DNA from: CAYOFK01 sp964403185
Lineage (GTDB): Bacteria > Bacteroidota > Bacteroidia > Bacteroidales > VadinHA17
Length of the DNA: 17,191 nucleotides
Direction: 5' to 3'
NCBI GenBank assembly: GCA_964403185.1
Contig: CAYOFK010000051.1
Location: 1 to 17,191, forward strand
A program made the translations under genes and the position numbers. Positions 1 through 7,989 of the stretch are shown one piece after another; position 1 is the first letter of the stretch, and each line of letters begins with the position of its first letter. The notes beneath the pieces were generated by a model. It saw only the letters and a list, made by a program, of their open reading frames with translations. It did not search any database and was not told where the DNA came from.

Positions 1-1
1 G

Positions 2-79
2 GATAAGGCCAACCATGGAATGGTTGAAGTCAGGCTAAGTGAGAAGATATTTTTCGCTACACTCAACCCGGCAAATTAA
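2..79 (+). CDS. Possible 3' end of a plus-strand gene (partial)
   Basis: An open plus-strand frame enters from the left edge and closes with TAA at 77-79, giving about 25 C-terminal residues (ends ...FFATLNPAN). It would be convergent with the S41 protease gene, whose stop lies 18 bp away. I do not recognise the residues, and such a short open frame could occur by chance. The only support is the absence of another explanation for the edge sequence. No intrinsic terminator is visible in the short gap. Confidence 0.22.
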   Translation, partial: DKANHGMVEVRLSEKIFFATLNPAN

Positions 80-96
80 GGATTGCAGAACCAATT

Positions 97-1800
97 TTAA
101 AAATTACCGGGAACAGGCGCATTACCGGCAATGATTTTTTCAGAAAAATCCGGATTCAAAATGCTGCTGTACAGTTCTTTATTGCCAAGAATCTCAAGCG
201 CTTTCTGAATGTCCTCGTCCCAGCTTAATGATGAATGGATCTTTCCTGCCTGATAATAATACCTTCCGGCAATTTCATTGGTCAGGAATCTTGAAATTTC
301 TTTTTCAAATTTTTCAAGATTTGCCTTCACATCATACTGAAGGCTTTTTTTCAGGTTTTCAAAATCACCGGCATGCAATTCATAAAATCCTTCTTCCTTT
401 GCTTCCCGAATAAGTTTTTCATAGGTTTTTTCGGACCTGGACTGGTATTTGAAATCTGAATCCAGAACAAACGTTATAAATCCGGCATAATCTTCAGAAG
501 AAGTTATAAATTCTCCTGCGGGTGCAATGACGCTGTGTGACGCTGTATATTGTGTGGCATAGTCAAAAAACATATCTTTTGCATAGAGCTGAACGGTAAG
601 AGATTGTGCATTTTCAGGATCCACAGGGACATCGGGCATGATTCCCCCGCCATCACGAACTGTCCGGCCCTTACTGGTTTTAAATTCTGAAATCAAAGAA
701 TCAGGAATGTAACCAACACTGCCGTCTTTGTTTCTGTGGGTGTAATCCAGAGCCTGGATGCAGCGACCACTGGGAATATAATACTTCGCAGTGGTTACTT
801 TCAGTTGGTTGTTATATCCCAGGGGGCGGGTTGTTTGAACCAGCCCTTTACCAAATGTACGTTCACCAAATACAACACCCCGGTCGAGATCCTGCATAGC
901 GCCGGCAACAATTTCTGCCGCTGAAGCAGAACCCCGGTCAACAAGTATTGCCAGGGGAATGTTTACATCCACCGGATTGTTTGATGCAATATAGGTGTGG
1001 TTGTTATTTTCGGCCTTACCTCGCGTGCTTACAATCTCATTGCCTTTGTCAACAAACAGGTTGGACACTCTCACGGCTTCGACAAGTAATCCGCCCGGAT
1101 TGCCACGGAGATCAAGAATAATGCTTTCGGCATGGTGGGTCTTCTTAAGATCATTAAAAGCAGCCTTCACCTCATCACCGGCATTTGTTGTAAAATTTGA
1201 CAGCCTGATGTATCCTGTATTTTCATCAATCATACCATAATAGGGAACATTTGGAATAACAATTTCTTTTCTGGTAATGGTACAGGTGACCGGTTTTTCA
1301 ACACCAAACCGTTCTACAGTTACGGAAACATCAGAATTTGGTATTCCTTTAAGAAGTTCACTTACCCGGGAAGTATTCATGTTTTTTATTGAAACACCAT
1401 TGATCTCAATAATAATATCTCCCGTTTTAAGTCCGGCCCTATCTGCCGGAAACCCCTCATAAATCTCAGCAATCATGGTATATTCACCACGGATGCGAAT
1501 TAATGATCCCACACCGCCATACTGTCCTGTAGTCATGAAGCGGAAGTTTTCCAAATCAGATTCCGGAATATATACAGTATAAGGATCCAGCGTTTTAAGC
1601 ATGGCATTTATGCCTGTTTGGATCATCTTCTCGGGATCTGTTTCATCAACATAAAAGTAGTTCAGTTCCCGGAACAGGTTGGAGAAGATTTCAATATTCT
1701 TAACAAGTTTAAAATCATTACTTTCTCTAAATGACAAAAGTCCTGCAGAGATGATAACAATTAACAAAACCGCCACAATGTATCCCTTTTGTTTTCTCAT
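97..1800 (-). CDS. S41 family C-terminal processing peptidase (CtpA/Tsp type)
   Basis: A 567-residue serine protease of the carboxyl-terminal processing family, which cleaves exposed C-termini of periplasmic or exported proteins. Residues 7-24 form an uncleaved signal-anchor-like hydrophobic segment, putting the enzyme in the periplasm attached to the inner membrane. A PDZ domain spans about 95-165 (GGVGSL, then AGLKTGD at 122-128). The S41 catalytic core follows: ILDLRGNPGG at 228-237, the nucleophile motif GSASAAE with probable catalytic Ser293, and the general-base Lys318 in TFGKGLVQ. The 25-residue Ser-Lys spacing is that of CtpB-type enzymes. The C-terminal ~170 residues are a helical, charged extension common in Bacteroidota members. 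The start is ATG. It lies 60 bp downstream of yidD on the same strand and may be cotranscribed. Family and activity are confident; the substrate is unknown. Confidence 0.95.
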   Translation of the reverse strand: MRKQKGYIVAVLLIVIISAGLLSFRESNDFKLVKNIEIFSNLFRELNYFYVDETDPEKMIQTGINAMLKTLDPYTVYIPESDLENFRFMTTGQYGGVGSLIRIRGEYTMIAEIYEGFPADRAGLKTGDIIIEINGVSIKNMNTSRVSELLKGIPNSDVSVTVERFGVEKPVTCTITRKEIVIPNVPYYGMIDENTGYIRLSNFTTNAGDEVKAAFNDLKKTHHAESIILDLRGNPGGLLVEAVRVSNLFVDKGNEIVSTRGKAENNNHTYIASNNPVDVNIPLAILVDRGSASAAEIVAGAMQDLDRGVVFGERTFGKGLVQTTRPLGYNNQLKVTTAKYYIPSGRCIQALDYTHRNKDGSVGYIPDSLISEFKTSKGRTVRDGGGIMPDVPVDPENAQSLTVQLYAKDMFFDYATQYTASHSVIAPAGEFITSSEDYAGFITFVLDSDFKYQSRSEKTYEKLIREAKEEGFYELHAGDFENLKKSLQYDVKANLEKFEKEISRFLTNEIAGRYYYQAGKIHSSLSWDEDIQKALEILGNKELYSSILNPDFSEKIIAGNAPVPGNF

Positions 1801-1860
1801 ATCTTCAAATATTTTATTTATTATGATTTTGCAAAATAGGTCTTTTTATTGAAATAAAAT

Positions 1861-2082
1861 TCATGGCACCGGATCGTGTCCGTGTCCACCCCAGGGATTG
1901 CAGGATAAAAACCTCTTTAATGACAACCACCCGCCTTTAAAAGGTCCGTATTTTCGAATGGCTTCAAGACTGTATGTGGAACAGGTGGGTGAATATCTGC
2001 AGGATGCCGGGAAAAGTGGTGAAATCACATTCTGATAGAATTTTATCAGTCCGGTAAATATAAATTCAAGAAGCTGTTTCAT
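1861..2082 (-). CDS. yidD: YidD, membrane protein insertion efficiency factor
   Basis: A 73-residue protein of the YidD family, a small membrane-associated protein that helps YidC-dependent insertion of inner-membrane proteins. The family signature is complete: an amphipathic N-terminal segment followed by SCRYSPTCSTY (residues 27-37), then GGWLSLKRFLSCNPWGGHG with its conserved Cys, Asn-Pro-Trp and Gly residues. Length is typical (70-85). The ATG start at 2082 lies inside the end of rnpA, overlapping by 17 bp in another frame, so the two are almost certainly cotranscribed and perhaps translationally coupled. This rnpA-yidD pairing is known across bacteria. Confidence 0.96.
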   Translation of the reverse strand: MKQLLEFIFTGLIKFYQNVISPLFPASCRYSPTCSTYSLEAIRKYGPFKGGWLSLKRFLSCNPWGGHGHDPVP

Positions 2083-2479
2083 GAATTAACTGACTGAGAT
2101 TATTAATTAATGTACCGAGGCTTATCTCTAATGTTGAATAAGGCAACACCTTATCAGAAACGTAAATAATAAATAAATGAACAGATTTTCCATTCCCCAG
2201 AGCTTCATAGAGGCCCTGTTTTTGTAGTCTGAAAATTTCGCGGGTTCGTCTTTTTAAAAGGGTTCTGTCAACGGCCTTCCGGATCTTTTTTTTTGGAATG
2301 CTGATAGCTACCTGTAGAGGAGATGCATCAGGACCATTCAACTTCCAGAAAATACGGTATGGAAATCTTAATTCTGACATCCCTGCGGAAAGAAGGGATT
2401 CGATGATTTTACGACTGGATAATCTTTCCGTTTTCTTAAAGGTCGTCCGTTGCACCTGATGGATCTTTTTGGACACCAT
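2066..2479 (-). CDS. rnpA: Ribonuclease P protein component
   Basis: Protein subunit of RNase P, which helps the catalytic RNA bind pre-tRNA and remove 5' leaders. I place the start at the ATG at 2479 (137 residues). The frame extends two codons further to a TTG at 2485, but the ATG is the better choice. Family features are the N-terminal FKKTERLSSRK segment, a central beta sheet (VAISIPKKKIRKAV), and the RNA-contacting helix at about 71-84 (DRTLLKRRTREIFR). That helix corresponds to the RNR motif, usually ..RN(R/L)xKRRxRE; here the conserved Asn is Thr73, which is unusual. The C-terminus overlaps yidD by 17 bp. rpmH, which precedes rnpA in many bacteria, is absent; hemD lies upstream instead. 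Confidence 0.93.
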   Translation of the reverse strand: MVSKKIHQVQRTTFKKTERLSSRKIIESLLSAGMSELRFPYRIFWKLNGPDASPLQVAISIPKKKIRKAVDRTLLKRRTREIFRLQKQGLYEALGNGKSVHLFIIYVSDKVLPYSTLEISLGTLINNLSQLIHETAS

Positions 2480-2501
2480 ACTCAATATTTTGGATTAAAA
2501 A

Positions 2502-2509
2502 CAAATGTA
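2502..2509 (-). promoter_or_regulatory. Candidate -7 box for rnpA-yidD
   Basis: The minus strand reads TACATTTG, an exact match to the Bacteroidota -7 consensus TAnnTTTG, in the hemD-rnpA gap. Transcription would start near 2495-2497 and leave a leader of about 15 nt before the ATG at 2479. A TTTG lies upstream but its spacing (15 bp) is shorter than usual for a -33 box, so confidence is modest. Confidence 0.38.
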
Positions 2510-2550
2510 ATCCTTACAGACCAACAAACGCGGGGAGAAGGCAGACAATA

Positions 2551-3303
2551 TTATTTATTATTCTTATTATATTCCACAATGAATTGTTCAAGAGCCATGG
2601 TCATAGAAGGTGCTTTTGGGTTCGGAGCCTGGACATGCAGCTTAAAGCCTGCGTTCTTAACAGCTTCTGCAGTGGTGGGTCCAAAAGAAGCAATATGGGT
2701 GTTATTTTGCTTAAAATCCGGAAAATTATGAAGCAATGATTTTATACCCGTTGGGCTGAAGAAAACAAGAATATCATAATCCTGAGTGGCCAGATCCGAA
2801 AGATCACTACATACGGTCCTGTATAAAATAGCTTTGGTATAAGTAATCTTACCTTTATCAAGCATTTTGGGAATTTCTGTTTTATGCATATCCGAAAGCG
2901 GGCAAAGGAAATTTTCGTCTTTATTTTTCAGAATCAATCCCATAAGATCCTCAAATTTCCCTTTACCATAAAATATCTTGCGTTTCCTGTACACAATGTA
3001 TTTTTGCAAATAATGTGCAATGGACTCTGAAACACAAAAATATTTCATTAAGTCAGGAATGTTGACGCGCATATCTTCCGATATACGGAAAAAGTGATCA
3101 ATGGCAGTTTTACTGGTGAAAATAACAGCCGAATGATCAAGGATATTTATACGTTCCTGCCGGAATTCTTTTACTGAAACCCCCTCGATATGAATGAAAG
3201 GCCTGAAATCAATTTTAAGATTGTTTTTAATGGCCAGGTCAAAATATGGGGATTTTCCATTGGAAGGTTCGGGTTGTGATACCAATATTTTCTTGATTTT
3301 CAA
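2551..3303 (-). CDS. hemD: Uroporphyrinogen-III synthase (HemD)
   Basis: A 250-residue protein of the Bacteroidota HemD group, which closes hydroxymethylbilane into uroporphyrinogen III for haem and corrinoid synthesis in the cytosol. The N-terminal KIKKILVSQPEP...KSPYFDLA (residues 2-25) is the characteristic phylum-specific opening. Later landmarks are VIFTSKTAIDHFF (about 60-72), LVFFSPTGIKSLL (about 184-196) and IASFGPTTAEAVKNAGF (about 209-225), the alternating motifs of the two-domain HemD fold. The start is TTG. An in-frame TAA lies five codons upstream and the first internal Met is near residue 78, so no ATG start could include the conserved N-terminus. It sits 40 bp downstream of the DUF4271 gene, a common pairing in this phylum. 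Confidence 0.85.
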   Translation of the reverse strand: MKIKKILVSQPEPSNGKSPYFDLAIKNNLKIDFRPFIHIEGVSVKEFRQERINILDHSAVIFTSKTAIDHFFRISEDMRVNIPDLMKYFCVSESIAHYLQKYIVYRKRKIFYGKGKFEDLMGLILKNKDENFLCPLSDMHKTEIPKMLDKGKITYTKAILYRTVCSDLSDLATQDYDILVFFSPTGIKSLLHNFPDFKQNNTHIASFGPTTAEAVKNAGFKLHVQAPNPKAPSMTMALEQFIVEYNKNNK

Positions 3304-3343
3304 AACTTGTAATTTTTAGTTACATCAATCTAAACAACACTCG

Positions 3344-4441
3344 CTATTCGGGCATAATGATCCTGAACAATATCAGCACTGGTAGAATTTCCAGGGCGCA
3401 AAGATACAAAATAGTATAAAAAACAGAAATATTTTTCGAGATAAAAAGTCTGAAAAGTCTGAATACACGTAATAAATATAGCACAAAAAAAATGGTAAAG
3501 CCGGCATAGATAAGGACTTCAGACAAGTCAAATCTGGCATATGCCAGTAGCAATGTAATGGGAATTAAAAACAATCCAACATTTCTGGTGGAAAGCGATA
3601 TGGTATGAAAATATTCTCCAAATATCTTTTTTGTACCCGAAAAGGATCCCACAAAAAGTGAGGCCAGGTACCTGAGAATGTACCAGCAGAGCACAGCTCC
3701 CAGAATCATTAAATACCTGAGAAAATCGGGCAATGGAAACAGAATGATCTCAAAATGATCCCATACCTGATATACAAATAAGGGGACTACAAGAAAGAAA
3801 ATAAATGAAAACCCCCAGCTCGCACCCTGGTAAAGCAGGTTTTTATTCATGTACAAATTATGGGCCGACTGGTAATTTACCAGTGATTTTACAACGGGTG
3901 CCAGAAATTTTCCAAAGAACAGGCGGATGCGTGCCAGCTGGATGAAAATGAGTATAAAAATGACAAGGAACCAATCCGGAGCGGAGGTTTGTGCCCTGGA
4001 GGAGATCTGGTTTTCCGTTACATCCGGGTCGGGCCTGTTCTGATAAATAAAAAAATCCGTTCCTTTTACCGCTGTATCGGCCCTGTGAACAACCGGATGT
4101 TTTTGAAAATACATTTCAGGCCAATGATCAGCAGAATCAAAAGCAAAGATCAGGTGGCCGGGCTCCAGATACCGGACCACAGGCAAAACCGGTTGCGGGT
4201 TAACGGGGGCAGCAGGTACAGAACTTCTGGCAGTTTCAATGGAATCGATTAACTGATCCCGGCGTTCACCCCGTTCCAGTATGAGTTGAATTTCTTCCGG
4301 TGAATATTTCCTTAAGGATGCGGTGGTATCCTTTCTGCCAGAATCCGGAACCGGCAGAGTATCCGGACTGAGAGTGTCTTTCCGGATGAGAATAATGGAG
4401 TCCTGGGATTGGGTAAATGGTCTTGAAAATTCCCCGGTCAT
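3344..4441 (-). CDS. DUF4271 multi-pass membrane protein
   Basis: A 365-residue inner-membrane protein of the DUF4271 family, restricted to Bacteroidota and of unknown function. Residues 1-150 are hydrophilic, rich in Asp, Pro and Ser, with no signal peptide and probably disordered. From about 155 onward there are six or seven hydrophobic segments (for example WFLVIFILIFIQLA at 155-168, GFSFIFFLVVPLFVYQVW at about 209-226, and the final ILYLCALEILPVLILFRII). The motif FGEYFHTISLSTRNVG around residue 273-288 is a good family landmark. It lies directly upstream of hemD in the same orientation, an arrangement repeatedly seen in this phylum, so expression may be linked without implying a role in haem synthesis. 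A Bacteroidota -7 box lies just upstream, supporting this start. Confidence 0.85.
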   Translation of the reverse strand: MTGEFSRPFTQSQDSIILIRKDTLSPDTLPVPDSGRKDTTASLRKYSPEEIQLILERGERRDQLIDSIETARSSVPAAPVNPQPVLPVVRYLEPGHLIFAFDSADHWPEMYFQKHPVVHRADTAVKGTDFFIYQNRPDPDVTENQISSRAQTSAPDWFLVIFILIFIQLARIRLFFGKFLAPVVKSLVNYQSAHNLYMNKNLLYQGASWGFSFIFFLVVPLFVYQVWDHFEIILFPLPDFLRYLMILGAVLCWYILRYLASLFVGSFSGTKKIFGEYFHTISLSTRNVGLFLIPITLLLAYARFDLSEVLIYAGFTIFFVLYLLRVFRLFRLFISKNISVFYTILYLCALEILPVLILFRIIMPE

Positions 4442-4455
4442 AGGAAAATTTTTTG

Positions 4456-4463
4456 CAAAGATA
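4456..4463 (-). promoter_or_regulatory. Candidate -7 box for DUF4271-hemD
   Basis: The minus strand reads TATCTTTG followed by CA, an exact TAnnTTTG match and the form seen most often in Bacteroidota promoters. Transcription would begin about 4449-4451, leaving roughly 10 nt before the ATG at 4441. No convincing -33 TTTG is seen. Confidence 0.5.
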
Positions 4464-4525
4464 AGGAAATCGGCAGGACTTGATTCAGTGAGACTGTGAT
4501 TTTAAGAAAAGTAAGGATGGGGGAA

Positions 4526-5413
4526 TTAAAAATAGCCTGTTGATGTGTTTGTGGAAGGGGGTTTTGTCCGGATTTTTTTGAGAAGATTGTTAGCCAATCT
4601 GCTGGCGCCAATCCGGAACAAGTCTTTATTTAACCACGACATTCCGAGGATTTTCTTAACGATGGCATAGTAAACCAGTGCATCTTTTGCTGATACAATC
4701 CCCCCTGCAGGTTTGATGCCAACCTTTGTACCGGTATTATGATAAAATTCCTGAATAGCCAGGGCCATGACCAAAAATGCTCCCGGGGTTGCCGGGGGAC
4801 TGAATTTCCCTGTAGAGGTTTTAATAAAATCAGCTCCGGCCTCCATACTGATAAAGGATGCTTTACGTACCATTTTCAGATCAGAAAGGGCCCCTGTTTC
4901 AAGTATTATTTTAAGTTTTGCCTGGCCGGCAGCCGATTTAATATCTGAAATCTCTTTTGAAACGGAACGGTCATCTCCAGATAAGAACAAACCCAGAGGC
5001 AAAACCGTGTCAATTTCAGTGGCGCCGCTCTCTATAGCCAGGCGCACCTCATTTAGTTTGATCTCCAGGAAGGTTTGAGAGGAGGGAAATCCTGCAGCTA
5101 CGGATGCAATCCCAACACCCCGGGCATTGAGATGTTTATGAATCAAGGGAATAAAATTCGGATATACACACAGAGCGGCAACATTCGGAATGCCAGGGAA
5201 TGCCGTGTTGAGGGCATTTACTTTATGACACAGGTCCAGAACTTTTTGAGGCGTGTCTGTAGAATTGAGGGTTGTGAGATCAATAAAACTGAATAGTTTT
5301 TGGAATATCTCAGGTGTAGCATGGGTTTCAAGGTCCTGGGTAATGGAATCAATCTGGTGGTTTATTACCTCAGGATCAATGTGAATGTTTAATTTACCGG
5401 TGCCTGTGTCCAT
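4526..5413 (-). CDS. deoC: Deoxyribose-phosphate aldolase
   Basis: A 295-residue class I aldolase that splits 2-deoxyribose 5-phosphate into glyceraldehyde 3-phosphate and acetaldehyde in deoxynucleoside catabolism (cytosolic). Active-site residues are in place: Lys198 in FIKTSTGK is the expected Schiff-base lysine, Lys234 in GIKPAGG the second active-site lysine, and Asp135 in EIDTVLP the proton-relay aspartate. Other landmarks are FIDLTTL (43-49), VAAGFPSSQT (105-114) and KIILETG (168-174). It is longer than E. coli DeoC (about 260), with an extra N-terminal helix region of about 30 residues as in many Bacteroidota. The ATG start lies 6 bp after the stop of dtd, so the two form an operon. 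In related genomes a MazG-type pyrophosphohydrolase gene often sits between them; none is present here. Confidence 0.95.
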   Translation of the reverse strand: MDTGTGKLNIHIDPEVINHQIDSITQDLETHATPEIFQKLFSFIDLTTLNSTDTPQKVLDLCHKVNALNTAFPGIPNVAALCVYPNFIPLIHKHLNARGVGIASVAAGFPSSQTFLEIKLNEVRLAIESGATEIDTVLPLGLFLSGDDRSVSKEISDIKSAAGQAKLKIILETGALSDLKMVRKASFISMEAGADFIKTSTGKFSPPATPGAFLVMALAIQEFYHNTGTKVGIKPAGGIVSAKDALVYYAIVKKILGMSWLNKDLFRIGASRLANNLLKKIRTKPPSTNTSTGYF

Positions 5414-5419
5414 AGTATG

Positions 5420-5872
5420 TTATTCTTTGTTTTTGGAATCAATAAGAATAGTAACGGGCCCGTCATTTTCCAGGGAAACTTTCATATAAGCTCCAAATTC
5501 TCCTGAAAACACACTTTTCCCAAGATGAGACTCAAGTGAAGAGATAAAACTTTTATACAATGGAATGGCCTGGTCCGGTCTTGCGGCTTTTATGTAGGAA
5601 GGACGATTTCCTTTTTTTGTTTTTGCATGCAAGGTAAACTGGCTAATGACAAGAATGTCTCCGCCAACATCCAGGATGGAGCGGTTCATAATCCCTTCAT
5701 CATCCTTAAAGATCCTTAACCGGACAAGTTTTTCTGACAACCATTCAACATCTTTCTGACCGTCCTCTTCTTCAACACCCAGAAATATCAACAATCCTGT
5801 TTTTATTTCTGAGAGGGGCCGGCCGTTAACACTAACGGTTGCTTTATTTACCCGCTGGACAACAATTCGCAT
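5420..5872 (-). CDS. dtd: D-aminoacyl-tRNA deacylase
   Basis: A 150-residue DTD1-type enzyme that hydrolyses D-amino acids mischarged on tRNA, enforcing homochirality in translation. Length and motifs are canonical: MRIVVQRV at the start, the SQFTL catalytic motif at 77-81, NRPSYIKAARP at 89-99, and FGAYMKVSLENDGPVT at 126-141 with the Gly138-Pro139 cross-subunit motif that excludes L-aminoacyl substrates. It is an obligate homodimer in the cytosol. It is the first gene of a two-gene unit with deoC and starts 57 bp downstream of the phosphofructokinase stop, so readthrough from pfk is possible. No promoter box is recognised in that gap. Confidence 0.97.
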   Translation of the reverse strand: MRIVVQRVNKATVSVNGRPLSEIKTGLLIFLGVEEEDGQKDVEWLSEKLVRLRIFKDDEGIMNRSILDVGGDILVISQFTLHAKTKKGNRPSYIKAARPDQAIPLYKSFISSLESHLGKSVFSGEFGAYMKVSLENDGPVTILIDSKNKE

Positions 5873-5929
5873 AGAGTGTATTTTTAACAGGTCCCCCCGG
5901 CCTGAAAATAAGCCCTTACAAAGTCAGGT

Positions 5930-7132
5930 TCAGGCATCGGAGGCCATCAGGAAAAACGGTTTCATCTCAAATCTGTGGTAATGTGGCCGCAACCGTTTGG
6001 TGTTGTAGTATTTTTCAATGTTAACAACCTTTTTGGAACTGGTAACGACATCCAGGGGCACATCATCATAACGGCCATTTTTTAATACAACCAGACGGCC
6101 ATGAAACCCACCCATTATCAAGTCCAGGGCCAGGTTTCCATAAGCCATTGGCACAATTGAATCAACAGCATCCGGATCTCCGCCCCGTACCAGATAACCC
6201 AGTTTTTGATTGATTACATTTATGGTTCTTCCATGATTGAATTGTGCAGTCCTTTGTTTGATCTCAGACGAAACCAGGTCTCCGATCCCCCCCAGTTTTG
6301 AATGTCCGAACATGTCTTTTTCTCCTTCCTGGAAGACCATTTCACCACCCGTGAACATGGATCCTTCTGACACAAGGACTACAGAATAATTGCTGGGGTT
6401 GGTATTCCTGTCTTCAACCAGCAATTCAGTTAAATGGTCAATTTCAAACCTGTATTCGGGGATGACGCACCGGTTTGCAGATCCTGCCATTGTTGGCAGC
6501 ATGGCAGTAAAACCGGTATAACGGCCAAAAACCTCCATAACCAAAATGCGTTCATGAGAACCTGCTGAAGTTCTGAGATTATTAGACATCATAATGGTAC
6601 GCGTAATGCAGGTACTGAATCCAATACAATAATCGGTGCCCGGAACATCGTTATCCATGGTCTTTGGTATGGCAACTACCTTTATACCTTCCTGGTACAG
6701 GCGCACCGCATAACTCAGTGTATCATCACCCCCGATCGGGATCAAATAATCAACACTCAGCCATTCGAGATTTTTAATGATCTCCGGTGTAAGGTCATTG
6801 ACCTCTTTATTATAGGTTGATTGTAAGTGGTAGGGCACTTTTTCTTTCGGCATGTGACTTGGTCTGGTTCGCGATGAATGTAAAAAAGTCCCTCCGGTAC
6901 GACCGGCTTTATTGACAATATCATCCGTGAGAATGATGTAATTATTACTGTTATCAGCTTTTTGATCCCTGATCAACTCAGTAACTCCTGCCCATCCGCG
7001 GCGTAGTCCAATAACCCTGTAACCCTCTCTGTTTGCCCTGATGGTCACGGCCCTGATGGCCGGATTCAGGCCGGGAACATCACCACCACCTGTAAGAATT
7101 GCAATGACTCCTTTGATTTTCTTGGCTGGCAT
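5930..7132 (-). CDS. 6-phosphofructokinase, residues of PPi-dependent type
   Basis: A 400-residue group A phosphofructokinase that phosphorylates fructose 6-phosphate to the 1,6-bisphosphate in glycolysis. Landmarks are GGGDVPGLNPAIR (15-27), IGGDDTL (133-139), PKTMDND (156-162) with catalytic Asp160, and MEVFGRYTGF near 200. The two positions that separate phosphate donors are Asp137 (Gly104 in the E. coli ATP enzyme) and Lys157 (Gly124 in E. coli). Asp plus Lys is the combination associated with pyrophosphate-dependent enzymes, which makes the reaction reversible and spares ATP. I therefore favour a PPi-PFK, though donor choice from two residues is an inference. An ATP-dependent paralogue could exist elsewhere. 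It appears to be monocistronic or to lead dtd-deoC. An exact -7 box lies 26 bp upstream of its ATG. Confidence 0.93.
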   Translation of the reverse strand: MPAKKIKGVIAILTGGGDVPGLNPAIRAVTIRANREGYRVIGLRRGWAGVTELIRDQKADNSNNYIILTDDIVNKAGRTGGTFLHSSRTRPSHMPKEKVPYHLQSTYNKEVNDLTPEIIKNLEWLSVDYLIPIGGDDTLSYAVRLYQEGIKVVAIPKTMDNDVPGTDYCIGFSTCITRTIMMSNNLRTSAGSHERILVMEVFGRYTGFTAMLPTMAGSANRCVIPEYRFEIDHLTELLVEDRNTNPSNYSVVLVSEGSMFTGGEMVFQEGEKDMFGHSKLGGIGDLVSSEIKQRTAQFNHGRTINVINQKLGYLVRGGDPDAVDSIVPMAYGNLALDLIMGGFHGRLVVLKNGRYDDVPLDVVTSSKKVVNIEKYYNTKRLRPHYHRFEMKPFFLMASDA

Positions 7133-7157
7133 ATTTTAATTTGTTAATAAGAACGGG

Positions 7158-7165
7158 CAAATTTA
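7158..7165 (-). promoter_or_regulatory. Candidate -7 box for the phosphofructokinase gene
   Basis: The minus strand reads TAAATTTG, an exact TAnnTTTG match. Transcription would begin near 7151-7153, about 20 nt before the ATG at 7132. No clear -33 box is seen, and the AT-rich context raises the odds of a chance match. Confidence 0.4.
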
Positions 7166-7260
7166 ATAAAACTGAAAGTGAAATAAGCTGCTTACACCGG
7201 TAAAAAAATGAATTTTAATGCCGGAATAAAAATACAACACTTAAATCAGTCTAAAATAAA

Positions 7261-7842
7261 CTATTTTAAACCCCGGATAAGCAGGAAAATACCGGAAACA
7301 AACCCAAGTGCCAGAAAGAATAAATAAATCAGCATGAACAATTTCAAATACCACAAATCTTCTGTGTGGTTTCGAACTTTTGATTCAAGGACCCGGAGCG
7401 ACTGTTCCCTGGAACTATATTCCCTCATTAACATCATTAAAGAGTCTGATTTTTTTTCAAAAACACGGTTGAGTGAATCAATACGGAAGTCGTTCTTTTC
7501 AAGCGATTTTTCAAGATATTCCAGAGTATCCAGGGTGTGCTGATTTGGATCTGCCTGATTCATAAAATGAACAATGGTATCATTAATCCGGCTGCCATCA
7601 ATGATGAACCTGCCTATTTTCGAAGCCATGTTATTGACCTCTGTGTTCAAACCACTAACATCCTGTCTTAGCTGAACAAAATCGTTTTTAACAAAATCCT
7701 GCCGGATCCCATATTCATCAAGCCCGGACAGAACGTCCTTGTATTCGTGGTAATTGTGTTCAAACAGCAGAATAAAAAAAACCAGGGAGAACAGAATAAA
7801 AACAGATCCAATAATTGCCTTATACGGAGGTTGATTCATCAT
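7261..7842 (-). CDS. Hypothetical two-TM protein with periplasmic coiled coil
   Basis: A 193-residue protein I cannot assign to a named family. It begins with a short cytosolic stretch and a hydrophobic segment (about 9-27). A long polar region of about 130 residues follows, with strongly heptad-like stretches (for example TLEYLEKSLEKNDFRIDSL and SREQSLRVLESKVRN), predicting coiled coil. It ends in a second membrane segment (about 164-190) and a short RGLK tail. The expected topology is N-in/C-in with the coiled coil outside the inner membrane, a hairpin that could oligomerise or span to a partner. It starts MM at 7842 (either Met possible). It stands apart: 128 bp to pfk downstream, and more than 300 bp with a MITE-like element upstream. 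I assign no function. Confidence 0.75.
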   Translation of the reverse strand: MMNQPPYKAIIGSVFILFSLVFFILLFEHNYHEYKDVLSGLDEYGIRQDFVKNDFVQLRQDVSGLNTEVNNMASKIGRFIIDGSRINDTIVHFMNQADPNQHTLDTLEYLEKSLEKNDFRIDSLNRVFEKKSDSLMMLMREYSSREQSLRVLESKVRNHTEDLWYLKLFMLIYLFFLALGFVSGIFLLIRGLK

Positions 7843-7989
7843 AAATAAAATATTTTCCGCAATGCATCAACCTGTGTTAAAATGACAATTCAATGGAGAG
7901 GATATGAAAGTTGCCACCGTCACAATTTGATGAAATCTGCATGCGAACCAGGATGTTAGATATCCCTAAAGGAAAACAATATTTATTAT

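Noticed and set aside
2480..2550. Search for rpmH upstream of rnpA
   Set aside because: The gap holds no small Arg/Lys-rich open frame; the neighbour is hemD, as expected in Bacteroidota.
2450..2731. Plus-strand open frame of 93 codons across the rnpA-hemD junction
   Set aside because: It is antisense to the conserved ends of rnpA and hemD and has no family features.
4767..5078. Plus-strand open frame of 103 codons
   Set aside because: It is antisense to the catalytic part of deoC, whose Schiff-base motif settles the coding strand.
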